Notes under the pieces: model-generated
The model's input: only the letters and a program-made list of their open reading frames with translations
The model's database searches: none
Told to the model about the DNA's origin: nothing
NCBI GenBank assembly: GCA_949128115.1
Contig: OX421963.1
Location: 4,278,001 to 4,342,000, forward strand
Reading direction: 5' to 3'
DNA length: 64,000 nt
Source of the DNA: Anaspis maculata
Lineage: Eukaryota; Arthropoda; Insecta; Coleoptera; Scraptiidae
Program-made: the position numbers and the translations under genes
In this document: one piece after another, positions 56,040 to 64,000 of the stretch
Layout: every line of letters begins with the position of its first letter
How positions within the stretch are numbered: the first letter of the stretch is position 1

Positions 56040-57222
56040 ATTTATATAACTTTTTTTTCTTGAAATACAATCAAATTCAGATCTTACAAAAGAAAATTAA
56101 TCTACTTGAGCAGATGCGTAATCGATTGTTACTTCTTGAACCACATCAGGCCTTCTTTTTGCTGAAAAATTGCATTGCTATGCCCCGTCTTCAGTACCTA
56201 CTGCGAACTTCTCCGATATACAACAACTGTTTACTATCGAATTTCGATGATCTTCTACGGTTCACAATTAGCGAAATTCTAAACATCAGAATGTCGAACA
56301 GTGAATGGTTACAAGCTTCGTTACCTGTCAATTTTGGAGGTCTTGGAATACGTTCTTCATCTGACATCGCTTTACCATGTTTTATTTCATCGTGTATATT
56401 TTGTACAGATCTTTCCAATATTTTATCTATACCATTTCATAATATCAGTCTTCATGGAGCAGAATCCGGTATAAATCTATGGAAAAGAAGAACTAACTCA
56501 GCCAATTCGCTGTCATCGTCGAAACAACGTGAGTGGGATATTCCAATCATAGAAGTGGCCAAAAACCTTCTTTATGAAAACGCCACCGATATGGAGGATA
56601 AAGCACGTCTATTAGCTGTTTCCCACAAAGACTCCAGCCATTGGTTAAATGCTCTACCGTCATCAAACATAGGAACGTTGTTAAACAAACATTATAATTA
56701 GAGTTTCGGCAAGCCTTAGACTTGGCGGTAAAGCAATCGAACCATATCTTTGCCGCTGCGGATCAAGAGTAGGCAATTCTGGCACCCATGGTCTTTCCTG
56801 CAAATTCAGCAAAGGTCGTTTTACAAGACATAAAGAAGCCAATGACATTATAAAAAGGGCTTTAACGACTGCCGGTCTTCATCCAGTTTTGGAACCACCC
56901 GGGCTTCTGGCTCGGATTGATGAAAAACGCCCAGATGGCATGACCTTAATCCCTTACGCCCATGGTAAATGCCTAGTCTGGGACTTCACAGCTGTCGATA
57001 CAGTAGCACCATCACATCTAACAAGCAGTGCCTTCTGCCCAGGAGCTACCGCAGAAAAGGCCGAGACCAACAAAAAGACGAAGTACGCTGACCTATCGAA
57101 CGATTACATCTTTGTTCCAATAGCAGTGGAGACTTTTGGCCCATATGGCCCTGGTGCACGTTCCTTCATTGATGACATATGTAAACGACTGGTAGACGCA
57201 ACTGGTAATGTCAATGAAGGTT
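56040..57222 (+). mobile_element. Non-LTR retrotransposon, copy 2 (3' part of the chimera) with endonuclease-like C-terminus
   Basis: 56060-56701 repeats, with strong divergence, the segment already present at 55605-55960: 'AMPRLQYLLRTSPIYN' against 'MIPKLTYLLRTSPSFK', and 'LPVNFGGLGIRSSSDIALPC' against 'LPVKFGGLGIRNVSDLALPA'. It then goes on past the end of copy 1. After one frame change near 56700 it reads 'RVSASLRLGG' and then YLCRCGSRVGNSGTHGLSC, a CxCx9HxxxC knuckle. Next come 'GRFTRHKEANDIIKRAL', 'DEKRPDGMTLIPYAHGKCL' and 'VWDFTAVDT'. The end near 57220 is cut by the palindrome that follows. Confidence 0.8.
56700..57222 (+). pseudogene. Zinc knuckle plus PD-(D/E)XK-like domain of copy 2
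   Basis: Seen: C-x-C-G...H..SC, then RPDG, 15 residues, then WDFT, then KxxKY and 'FVPIAVETFGPYG'. Known: RLE-type non-LTR elements (R2, R4, CRE, NeSL, Hero) place a CCHC knuckle followed by a restriction-like endonuclease with R/K-PD-x(12-14)-D at the C-terminus. Inferred: this domain is a restriction-like endonuclease or its relative. The RPD...D spacing is slightly longer than typical, so a different nuclease-derived domain is possible. The reading frame is intact apart from its link to the upstream part. Confidence 0.6.
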
Positions 57223-57449
57223 TGATAGGGCGTTTTGTCAGCTATCAATAGAAGAATACTCTCACAAAATTTGAATCAAATCGATTGGGTCGATCTGAAG
57301 ATACAGCTTGTTAAAAAATTCTACGAAATACATGAATCACCGTGTAGCTTCGGAACGAACAACTTTATAGAAATTCCAAAACCAGATCCTGGTTCACCTG
57401 GAAAAACTGGACCTACCCTTAAACTTTGTCCACTTGGTAGTGAATCACC

Positions 57450-57890
57450 CTGTAGAGAGCCCTTTGGGTCCCCTTGTATAACCAATATCGTCTGAAGCCT
57501 CACTGAACCCCCTTGCATTTTCCCGTGTAGTTCGGATTTCTATTGGGCCCCCTTCCGCCGTAATGTGTCATCGTTTGGAGACCTAATGAGCCCCCTCATG
57601 GCTTTTTGTAGCTTCCAGAATTCCAGTAAGCTTCCTTTTGTCTCCTTTTGTTATATTGAGCCCCCTGCTCCCCTTGTGTCACCAATATCTTTTGAAGCCT
57701 TACCGAGCCACCTTGCATTTTTCTAAGGCTTTCGAATCTCCATTGTGGAACCTCTTGTGCTCTCATGTGTCATTTGGAGCCCTGATGAGCTTACGTTTTT
57801 TCGTAACTTTCAGAGCTCCAGTAAGCCCACTTTTGCCTTCATTGGTCCCCCACGTGGTTTTTCAATGGCTTTCGGAGCTCAGTAAGGTTC
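57450..57890 (+). repeat. 'GGAGCCC' minisatellite in the left palindrome arm
   Basis: 'ccctttgggtccccttgta', 'gtttggagacctaatgagcc' and 'catttggagccctgatgagc' belong to the same family as 11820-13770; the inverse copy is at 58945-59400. Confidence 0.8.
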
Positions 57891-58224
57891 GGTGAATTTA
57901 TTTTGAGCGAAATTCAATAAGACGAAATTTATTATGGGGGGACTCCCAGAATAAGGCGAAAATGACACGATATTGTCGGAAACTGCATAACGGCACACCC
58001 GGTATATCTCGGTTTAACCGAGTCATCAGCGCACCTGGTAAGCTCACCAATCATCATATCATAGAGGCACATAGACGCATCACTCTAGCTCTGTCTATCT
58101 TTTTCTATATCGCAAATGAACTTTGAATCGGAAAATGATCATGAAAACCGCAGAATTACATAAATACATGTGCATTCCCGGCGCGAGTCAGGAACCGCGA
58201 GGCACATTGACCCGGATGAATAGT

Positions 58225-58680
58225 TTATATATACTGGGTGATCACTTGAAAACTATACACCTGAAATAACTCCCGATTCCTACTGAAGATGACTTCGAGC
58301 AAAAACAGGTCGATATTTATATCGAGGAGGACGTCTGAAACATACATTGGCGAGTTTATATATTCAGCCCCCTCCCACCAACCCCAATTTCGAAATTTCA
58401 AACACCTACTCTGACACTACCTACTCTGCTGTACATTAAATTGAAGAGAATCAAGTTCTCTTTCCGAGAAAGAAAATCGAGATCTTCAACCCCACCCAAT
58501 CATCTTCTTTATAAAACTCTCTGAATGTCCCATTTAATATTCTTGACCTCTCAGTTCTCTTCAATGCAGTTAGCGTCATCCTGCAGAGCATCGAGGGAGA
58601 ACATTCTCTGAAAAAAAAGTGCCACCCAAATTCACCCCTTCGCTCCCCACACCCCAACTTTAAAATTGAATCCAGGGACG
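58225..58680 (+). repeat. Inner fold-back unit, partial copy
   Basis: 'tgggtgatcacttgaaaact...taactcccgattcctactga...caaaaacaggtcgat...' matches the inner unit of copies A and B (47213-47600 and 43290-42900 inverse), including 'cgtcatcctgcagagcat' and 'gtgccacccaaattcacccc'. The outer 'AACTGCTCAACAATG' arms are absent, so the unit exists without them. Confidence 0.75.
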
Positions 58681-58684
58681 AATT

Positions 58685-58935
58685 TCTCTGAAACGAATTT
58701 CCCCGGAGTTAATTTCCCGGGAGTAATTTCCCAGGAGTAATTTCCCCTGGAAGAAATTCCCCCAGAAGTAGTTCCACCGGAATAAACTGCCCTCAGAAAT
58801 AATTTCCCCTGAACTAATGAACCAATGAACTCCCCTTGGAAATGATTTAACCTTGGAGGAATTTCCCCAGAATGATTTCCACCGAAATGAAATTCCGTCG
58901 GAAAGAATCCCCCCAGAATAAATTTCGTCTTATTA
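58685..58935 (-). repeat. 'TTCCGGGGGAAATTCATTCC' minisatellite, minus orientation
   Basis: About ten units of 18-24 bp such as 'aatttcccaggagtaatttc' and 'aatttccccagaatgatttc'. It lies immediately right of the inner fold-back unit. The inverse family at 61670-61930 lies immediately left of another inner unit. Confidence 0.75.
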
Positions 58936-58944
58936 AATTTTGCT

Positions 58945-59400
58945 CAAAATAAATTCACCGAACCTCACTGAGCTCCGAAAGCCATTGAAAAACCACGTGG
59001 GGGACCAATGAAGGCAAAAGTGGGCTTACTGGAGCTCTGAAAGTTACGAAAAAACGTAAGCTCATCAGGGCTCCAAATGACACATGAGAGCACAAGAGGT
59101 TCCACAATGGAGATTCGAAAGCCTTAGAAAAATGCAAGGTGGCTCGGTAAGGCTTCAAAAGATATTGGTGACACAAGGGGAGCAGGGGGCTTAATATAAC
59201 AAAAGGAGACAAAAGGAAGCTTACTGGAATTCTGGAAGCTACAAAAAGCCATGAGGGGGCTCATTAGGTCTCCAAACGATGACACATTACGGCGGAAGGG
59301 GGCCCAATAGAAATCCGAACATCACGGGAAAATGCAAGGGGGTTCAGTAAGGCTTCAGACGATATTGGTCATACAAGGGGACCCAAAGGGCTCTCTACAG
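58945..59400 (-). repeat. 'GGAGCCC' minisatellite in the right palindrome arm
   Basis: Near-identical inverse of 57450-57895. Confidence 0.8.
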
Positions 59401-59639
59401 GGTGATTCACTACCAAATGGACATAGTTTAAGGGTAGGTCCAGTTTTTCCAGGTGAACCAGGATCTGGTTTTGGAATTTCTATAAAGTTGTTCGTTCCGA
59501 AGCTACACGGTGATTCATGTATTTCGTAGAATTTTTTAACAAGCTGTATCTTCAGATCGACCCAATCGATTTGATTCAAATTTTGTGAGAGTATTCTTCC
59601 ATTGATAGCTGACAAATCGCCCTATCAAACAGTTTAAAA

Positions 59640-60395
59640 ATTTCCAAGCCGGCTTTGAAGAAAAAACTTCAAAGCTTTTTCAAAAAAAGACATTATGTAT
59701 GCATATTTTTGGGAATTCATTCTCATATTCAGAAACCACATGAAACATGCTAATAATATCGCAAAAAAAATTGCTTGGCACCATTGAGCTGTCAATAAAA
59801 TGTTGATGATCCTGAAGATTTTTGAGGTGAGGATTTTTTGTAAATTGATAGCTCAAAATATTTGCAAATGATCTATTATGGCCTTGAATTTCAGCTGTTT
59901 TGTCGAAAAAATTGGAAAAAAATTTCTCACGTTTTTTCAGTAACAAAAAAAATATTCACCCGAGATAAAAAAGAAATCTGTTACGTCCCTCAACTTCACT
60001 TCTATCCCCATTGAGCTGAAATTGGAGGACGTGACATGAATTTCTCGAAAATTCTGATGAAATTTTTTGTTGCTCCTGGTTAGTTACTGGGAAACATTGA
60101 AAGATTTTTTTTTGATTTTTTCGACGGAACGATTGAAATTCAAGGCCATAATAGATCATTTGAAAATTTTTCAAATTATTAATTCACAAAATATTCTAAC
60201 CTTGAAAATCTCCAGGATTATCAAAATTTTATTGCCAGCTCAATGGTGCCATTTTTTTTGCGATTGCATGTTTTACGTAGCTTTTGAATGTAAAGATAAA
60301 TTCCTCGATAAATTCTAAAGAATATATACATACAGAAGGTCTTTTTCGAAAAAAGCTTTGAAGTTTTTTTTATCAAGGCCGGCCCTGGATATTTC
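59640..60395. mobile_element. Fold-back with 'CCAGGGCCGGCC' type end
   Basis: Arms about 59644-59960 and 60060-60395 are diverged inverted copies. Shared blocks include 'ttttgtcgaaaaaattgg'/'tttttcgacggaacgatt', 'atgatctattatggccttga', 'ttgagctgtcaataaaat' and 'gctttgaagttttttt'. The loop of ~100 nt contains 'ttctatccccattgagctga'. The right end reads 'tcaaggccggccctggat'; the left 'aagccggctttgaag' is damaged. Confidence 0.7.
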
Positions 60396-60399
60396 GAAC

Positions 60400-60590
60400 T
60401 GCTTGATTAAGCGATGTATCAACTATCAAAAGAAGAATTGACTCACAAAATTTCAATCGAATTCATTTGATCGTTCTAAAGATTTGGCTTATTGAAAAAA
60501 TCGACAAAATACATGAATCACCCTGTAACTACAAAACGAACGGCGTTTGAAAATTTTCAAAGCCAAATCACCCTGGATAACAGAAAAAAG
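60400..60590 (+). repeat. Diverged copy of the palindrome-arm start
   Basis: 'gatgtatcaactatcaaaagaagaattg...cacaaaatttcaatc...aaatacatgaatcaccctgta' parallels 57226-57355 at roughly 75% identity by eye. It is again followed by the 'GGAGCCC' minisatellite, so the order is the same as in the palindrome arms. Confidence 0.7.
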
Positions 60591-61565
60591 ACAAAACGGA
60601 GCTAAATGCTTGGGGCTTTGCTTCAGAAGAAAGCCAAAGAAATCATAAGGGAGCTGATTGGGGCTCAAACCTACACATTTAGTTTGGGGAAGGCACAAGG
60701 AGTCCGATAGAGCTTCGAAAGTCATGAAAAAACGACAAAAGGGCCCATGAAGCTCTGTGAAATAAAAGCAGGCAAAAAAGGGCTCACTGGAGTTCTGAAT
60801 GCCACAAAAACACATACGGGGACTAATATCAGAGCTCCAACTACATTTGAGGACCCAAGGGGGCCCCAAAGGACTTCGAATAATATGATGGCAGAAGGGT
60901 GATTACCAGCCTGTGAGAGTGGATAAAAATGCAAGAGGGCTCAGCAGGGCTCCAAATCAAATTGAAGACCCAATAAGGGGGCTACTGGAGCCTGTCTAAC
61001 ACAAGATGGCAAAAGAGGACCGTGTGGAATTTTGAAAGCAATGAAGCACATAAGTCATTAGGGCACAGAATTATCCTTGGAGACTTGAGGGGGCCCGATT
61101 TCAGGCCGAATATCCACCACATACAGGCACAAGGGGCATACTAGTGCTTCAAAAGCTTCAAAAAAGTGCGAGTGAGCTCAACAGAACTTGAAACTGTATT
61201 GAAGACACAAGGGAGCCCAATGGACCTCTGTAGAACAGAATAACGGAAAATGAGGCATACTGGTAGGTACTTACTCCGAAAGCCAGAACAAAAGTCATCC
61301 CGGAGGCTCAGCAGGACTGCAGCTTAACTTGAAGACACAATGGGGCCCGATAGGGCTGCAAAAATGATAAGACGGCGTAACGTTGCTTGATGCTCCGAAA
61401 GTCATGGGAAATGTAAGGGGGCTCAGCACGGCTTCAAATTACATTGACAAAATACAATAAGACAAAATAGTGGGAGCCGAATGAAGCTCTTGATAACAGA
61501 AGACTGCAAAATGGGCCTCACGTTCGAAAAGCAGCGAGAAAACACAAGGGGACATATTGAAGCTA
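60590..61565 (-). repeat. 'GGAGCCC' minisatellite, minus orientation
   Basis: 'gcaagagggctcagcagggc', 'gacacaagggagcccaatgg' and similar blocks, diverged relative to the palindrome arms. Confidence 0.8.
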
Positions 61566-61669
61566 AGGCAGAGGGCAAAATATTATTTGGTGCTGGATTG
61601 TCCGGTCACGTCCCATGGAAGAAGGAGAAAATTGGATAGTGTGTTTTGAGATAGTGTTCCATCCAAGCG

Positions 61670-61930
61670 AAATCATATCCGATGGAAGTTCATTACGGTG
61701 GAATTGATTCTGGGGAAATTTCTTCCGGAGGAAATTATTTCCGAGAGAAGTTCATTCCGGTGGAACTGATTCCGGGGAAATTCCTTCAGGGGAAAATTAT
61801 TTCCGAAAGAACTTCATTCCGGTGGACTTCATTCCAGGAAAATTCCTTCCAGGGGAAATTATTTCCGGGAAATTGGTTCCAGCGGATATTTTTCAGAGGG
61901 AAATTCGTTCTCGTTACGCTAAAATGACAC
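61670..61930 (+). repeat. 'TTCCGGGGAAATTCATTCC' minisatellite, plus orientation
   Basis: About ten units such as 'gaagttcattccggtggaac' and 'ttccggggaaattccttcag', with a higher-order step of about 60 bp (61684, 61747, 61810). It gives an artefactual 81-residue frame rich in Phe, Gly and Lys. Confidence 0.85.
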
Positions 61931-61934
61931 TTGT

Positions 61935-62532
61935 TACTTTGTGATATATCAAAATGAAGGAAATTGAATTCCAATTCTGAGGAAATTTTTTCAAAATTCT
62001 TCTCCTAAAACACTCAGAATGTCCAATTTGATGGGGGGAAGGTTGAACATTTCCAAAAAATAGTTTTCAAAACGAGAATTCGATTCTCTTTGATTTGATG
62101 TATCACAAAGTAGGCGGTGTTCTCTTAAATTTTGAAGATGGGGTGACTTTGTGTATAGCACTTTTACCACCGAAAATTTTCTTCTTTGATGCTACCCACG
62201 ACGCTGACTAAATCAAAGAGAATTGAGTGGTTCAAAATATGAGATGAGACATTCAGAGAATTGAATGGAGAAGAGGGTTCGAGTGAAAATTTTGAAGAAT
62301 ATTTTTTTTTTAGACAGAGAACCCAATTCTCTTGTATTTGATGTATCGTGAGGTAGGTGGTGTCGTTTGAAATTTCAAAGTTCAAGAAAGTGGGGGCAGA
62401 GATGAAAATTCGCCGATGTATGTTTTTGATGTTTCCCTTGATATAAAATTGACTTGTTCTTGCCCGAAAAAAAATTCTTCAGAAATCGGGAGTTACTGCG
62501 GGTGAATAGTTTTTGGATGATCATCCGGTATA
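61935..62532 (-). repeat. Inner fold-back unit, second partial copy
   Basis: 'tttgtgatatatcaaaatga', 'tttgatgtatcacaaagtag', 'gtagcacttttaccaccgaa' and, at the right end, 'aatcgggagttactgcgggtgaatag...tgatcatccggtata' match the inner unit. The end orientation is opposite to 58225-58680. Confidence 0.75.
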
Positions 62533-63555
62533 AAAGCTTTGATCGATAGATAAAGCTCTTTATGATTGAAACAATTTTGGTTCGGGGAGACGAGCATTGG
62601 CTTAAATCGAGGCCAATTGTCAATAAATTCACAAAAATCCTAAGATGATTGCTTCCAAAACTTGATATCAGCGTAGCGATACTGAAAAAAATCGTGGGCC
62701 AAATCTCAGAATCTTTTTGGCTGAATAAACGTAAGGACAGGATAGCTTAATGGGATTTTTGTGAATTTTTTGACAATTTGTCTCCGGAAATAACCCAAGA
62801 CTGTGGTATGTATTTCTGTTCGAAATAAAAAACTATATCGATTGCAATTCGACTTTACAGCGTGTCGCATCAACAAAAAAAATTGAGACACCCTGTAGGT
62901 ATATTATAGGTTTTGAAATATTATTGTCTCCATTTCAAAGTTCTACGGAAGAAATTGTTCGAGAATTTTTCTCTCTGATTATCTCAAAGGGGAAACTACC
63001 AGTATGGGGGAGAATTCTTGCGTGATCGATCACCTTGTACAATTAACATCCAGGCGCAGGTGACAAGGAAACATTCTATCATGAAAACTATCTGCAAAGT
63101 TCGTAGATATATAAATTCGTCTAGGAAGATTTTTCAGGGCGTCTCCGAAGGGCCAGTATACTTAGTACGGGGCTGTGTGCAAGTCAGATCCGCAAGTTAT
63201 GCCTTTGACTTTCCAAACTTCACGCCGGCAACTTCTCGCCTGAAAAACTCCCGAGTTTCCCTTCGGGGCGCCGCCGCTCGCTCCTATTTACGACATAATA
63301 CAGAATATGAGGGCCACCCACTATACCAGTACCACTCCTGCTCCTGCTGAACTTGGTATAATACGACGTTAATTAAATTGCTCACAGAGTCTCCTCTGCC
63401 TCTTAACAGCGCATACATATCCCGGGCCCACGTCAAAACTTACATCAGTTGAGCATTAACGGATAAGCTCGACATTCACACGATGATTGTTTCCGCATAA
63501 CCCCATAGCACGGGGCCATTATATATATATATACCATGTACAATACGCCGTATAC
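62533..63555. other. Unique DNA; probably the intron following the LRR exon
   Basis: Holds an 'acaccctgtaggta' CAGGGTGT-type end (62888-62901) and a (TA)n patch near 63521-63531. 63180-63360 is more GC-rich with a 110-residue frame of no known domain. If the splice donor at 63559 is used, this is intron sequence of that gene. Confidence 0.4.
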
Positions 63556-63562
63556 TTACTTG
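63550..63562 (-). promoter_or_regulatory. Splice donor, LRR gene
   Basis: CCAA|GTAAGTATAC on the minus strand, a near-perfect match to the U1 consensus, placed exactly after the LRR N-terminal cap. Confidence 0.65.
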
Positions 63563-63757
63563 GAAACTTATAAAACGGGACTGACAGGCAACTGACGCTG
63601 TGAATACTCCGGGAGCCGAGGTCATGCTGGTCCGGAGAGCACGTGCACATGGAATTGAAGCCGCAACTCGACGGCTGCGTGGCATGGGCGCATCGGATCA
63701 GCTGGACCAGCACGATCGGCAAAAGGACGGTGCAGGGCCATGCCAGGAGCATTGTAT
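63560..63757 (-). CDS. Coding exon: signal peptide and LRR N-terminal cap of a chaoptin/artichoke-like protein
   Basis: An acceptor (TTTTCTTTCCAG just before position 63757, minus strand) and a strong donor (CCAA|GTAAGTAT, intron from 63559) frame a 198-nt exon. ATG at 63752 has an acceptable context (ATACA before it). 64 codons follow and the exon ends in phase 1. Residues 1-24 form a signal peptide with a hydrophobic core (VLLPIVLVQLI). The mature start has Cys30, Cys36, Cys38 and Cys55 in 'SSCGFNSMCTCSP...VSCLSVPFYKFP', the N-terminal cysteine cap that precedes leucine-rich repeats in chaoptin and artichoke-type insect surface proteins. The LRRs themselves must be in later exons to the left; none was found in the window. 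The preceding intron implies a 5' UTR exon to the right, outside the window or unrecognised. Confidence 0.65.
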
Positions 63758-63770
63758 CTGGAAAGAAAAC
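63753..63770 (-). promoter_or_regulatory. Splice acceptor with polypyrimidine tract, LRR gene
   Basis: Read on the minus strand: TTGTTTTCTTTCCAG|ATACA then ATG. A textbook metazoan 3' splice site five bases before the start codon, indicating a non-coding first exon upstream. Confidence 0.65.
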
Positions 63771-64000
63771 AATACGTTTCAGTCGTCGACTCGGAAAAGT
63801 AATAGAAAATGGAGCTTTCTGTATGCCGTGCTCGAGCCGGGCGTTTATGGTGGGAGCTTATTTGGAGAGTGTAGAGAAAACGGATGGACATTGATGAAAA
63901 TGGATCGGCCGGTTCCGGGATTAAATTCTGGAAGAGAGCAGGACACATCTCCATCATTTACTATCTGCGCTGGGAATGGTCGCAAGTAAGAGAAATATAG
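63771..64000. other. Presumed intron upstream of the LRR start exon
   Basis: No repeat or domain recognised. Frames on both strands overlap the exon and are shadows. Confidence 0.35.

Larger units (their letters stand above)
57222..59628. repeat. Long palindrome with ~99% identical 0.7-kb arms
   Basis: Left arm 57222-57941 and right arm about 58910-59628. An 86-codon frame (57235-57495 against 59355-59615) differs at three residues, and an 85-codon frame (57638-57895 against 58955-59212) at one. Each arm starts with 'gtttgatagggcg', then a 'gtgattcatgtatttcgtag' CAGGGTG-like block, then 'GGAGCCC' minisatellite, and ends 'aagacgaaatttatt.tgggggga'. The ~970-bp centre holds a fold-back inner unit (58225-58680) and a minisatellite (58685-58905). 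Near identity marks it as the youngest inverted duplication in the window. Confidence 0.85.

Noticed and set aside
61682..61927. 81-residue frame with regular FxxKF/GKxF pattern as a repeat protein
   Set aside because: Exact product of the TTCCGG minisatellite; the minus strand is equally open.

Overview
This is a nuclear, repeat-dominated stretch of an animal genome, most likely an insect. The reasons are R1-clade non-LTR retrotransposons, hAT-type and TA-targeting MITEs and fold-backs, a spliced exon of a chaoptin/artichoke-type leucine-rich-repeat protein, and an FKBP12-family gene. There are no operons, bacterial ribosome-binding sites or CRISPR arrays. I do not assign a species.

Only two host genes are well supported. 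An intronless FKBP-type peptidyl-prolyl isomerase lies on the minus strand at 10283-10729; it carries an N-terminal extension that reads like a mitochondrial presequence. At 63560-63757 (minus) there is one coding exon with convincing acceptor and donor sites, encoding a signal peptide and an LRR N-terminal cysteine region. The intron after it runs leftwards, so much of the window's right part may be intronic.

Layout. 1-2130: 5' part of an R1-type element (gag-like zinc knuckles plus endonuclease). 3252-5679: large TA-flanked fold-back. 6667-9167: hAT-like TIR element carrying a nested fold-back (7271-8630). 9.2-11.8 kb: unique DNA with the FKBP gene. 11.8-13.8 kb: degenerate minisatellite. 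14.34-16.32 kb: broken R1-clade element. 16.32-17.09 kb: fold-back split by a 131-bp MITE, with the empty site preserved in its other arm. 18.23-20.68 kb: another fold-back, with a 230-bp hairpin element inserted in one arm. 21.6-24.25 kb: the minisatellite again, inverted, with a ~775-bp higher-order repeat. 24.25-28.35 and 32.26-35.44 kb: a second minisatellite ('AAGTCGAAATTTC' type) in opposite orientations. These flank ~4 kb of mostly unique DNA and are bordered by CCGG-rich modules and Ty3/Gypsy remnants. 30699-31111: a hAT MITE with an exact 8-bp target duplication. 39.8-49.1 kb: a mosaic of fold-backs (40192-41656, 41662-43631, 46859-48832), a decayed repeat family and a 5'-truncated non-LTR element on the minus strand. 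54.5-57.22 kb: two related reverse-transcriptase elements fused end to end, the second keeping a zinc knuckle and a C-terminal restriction-endonuclease-like pattern. 57.22-59.63 kb: a nearly identical long palindrome. 59.6-62.5 kb: more fold-backs and minisatellites. 62.9-64 kb: unique DNA with the LRR exon.

The main theme is transposon architecture: many fold-backs of different ages, nested insertions that can be dated by preserved empty sites, and minisatellites that travel in a fixed order with fold-back modules. I see no new host pathway. The best leads are the chimeric retroelement, the modular minisatellite/fold-back units, and the FKBP extension.
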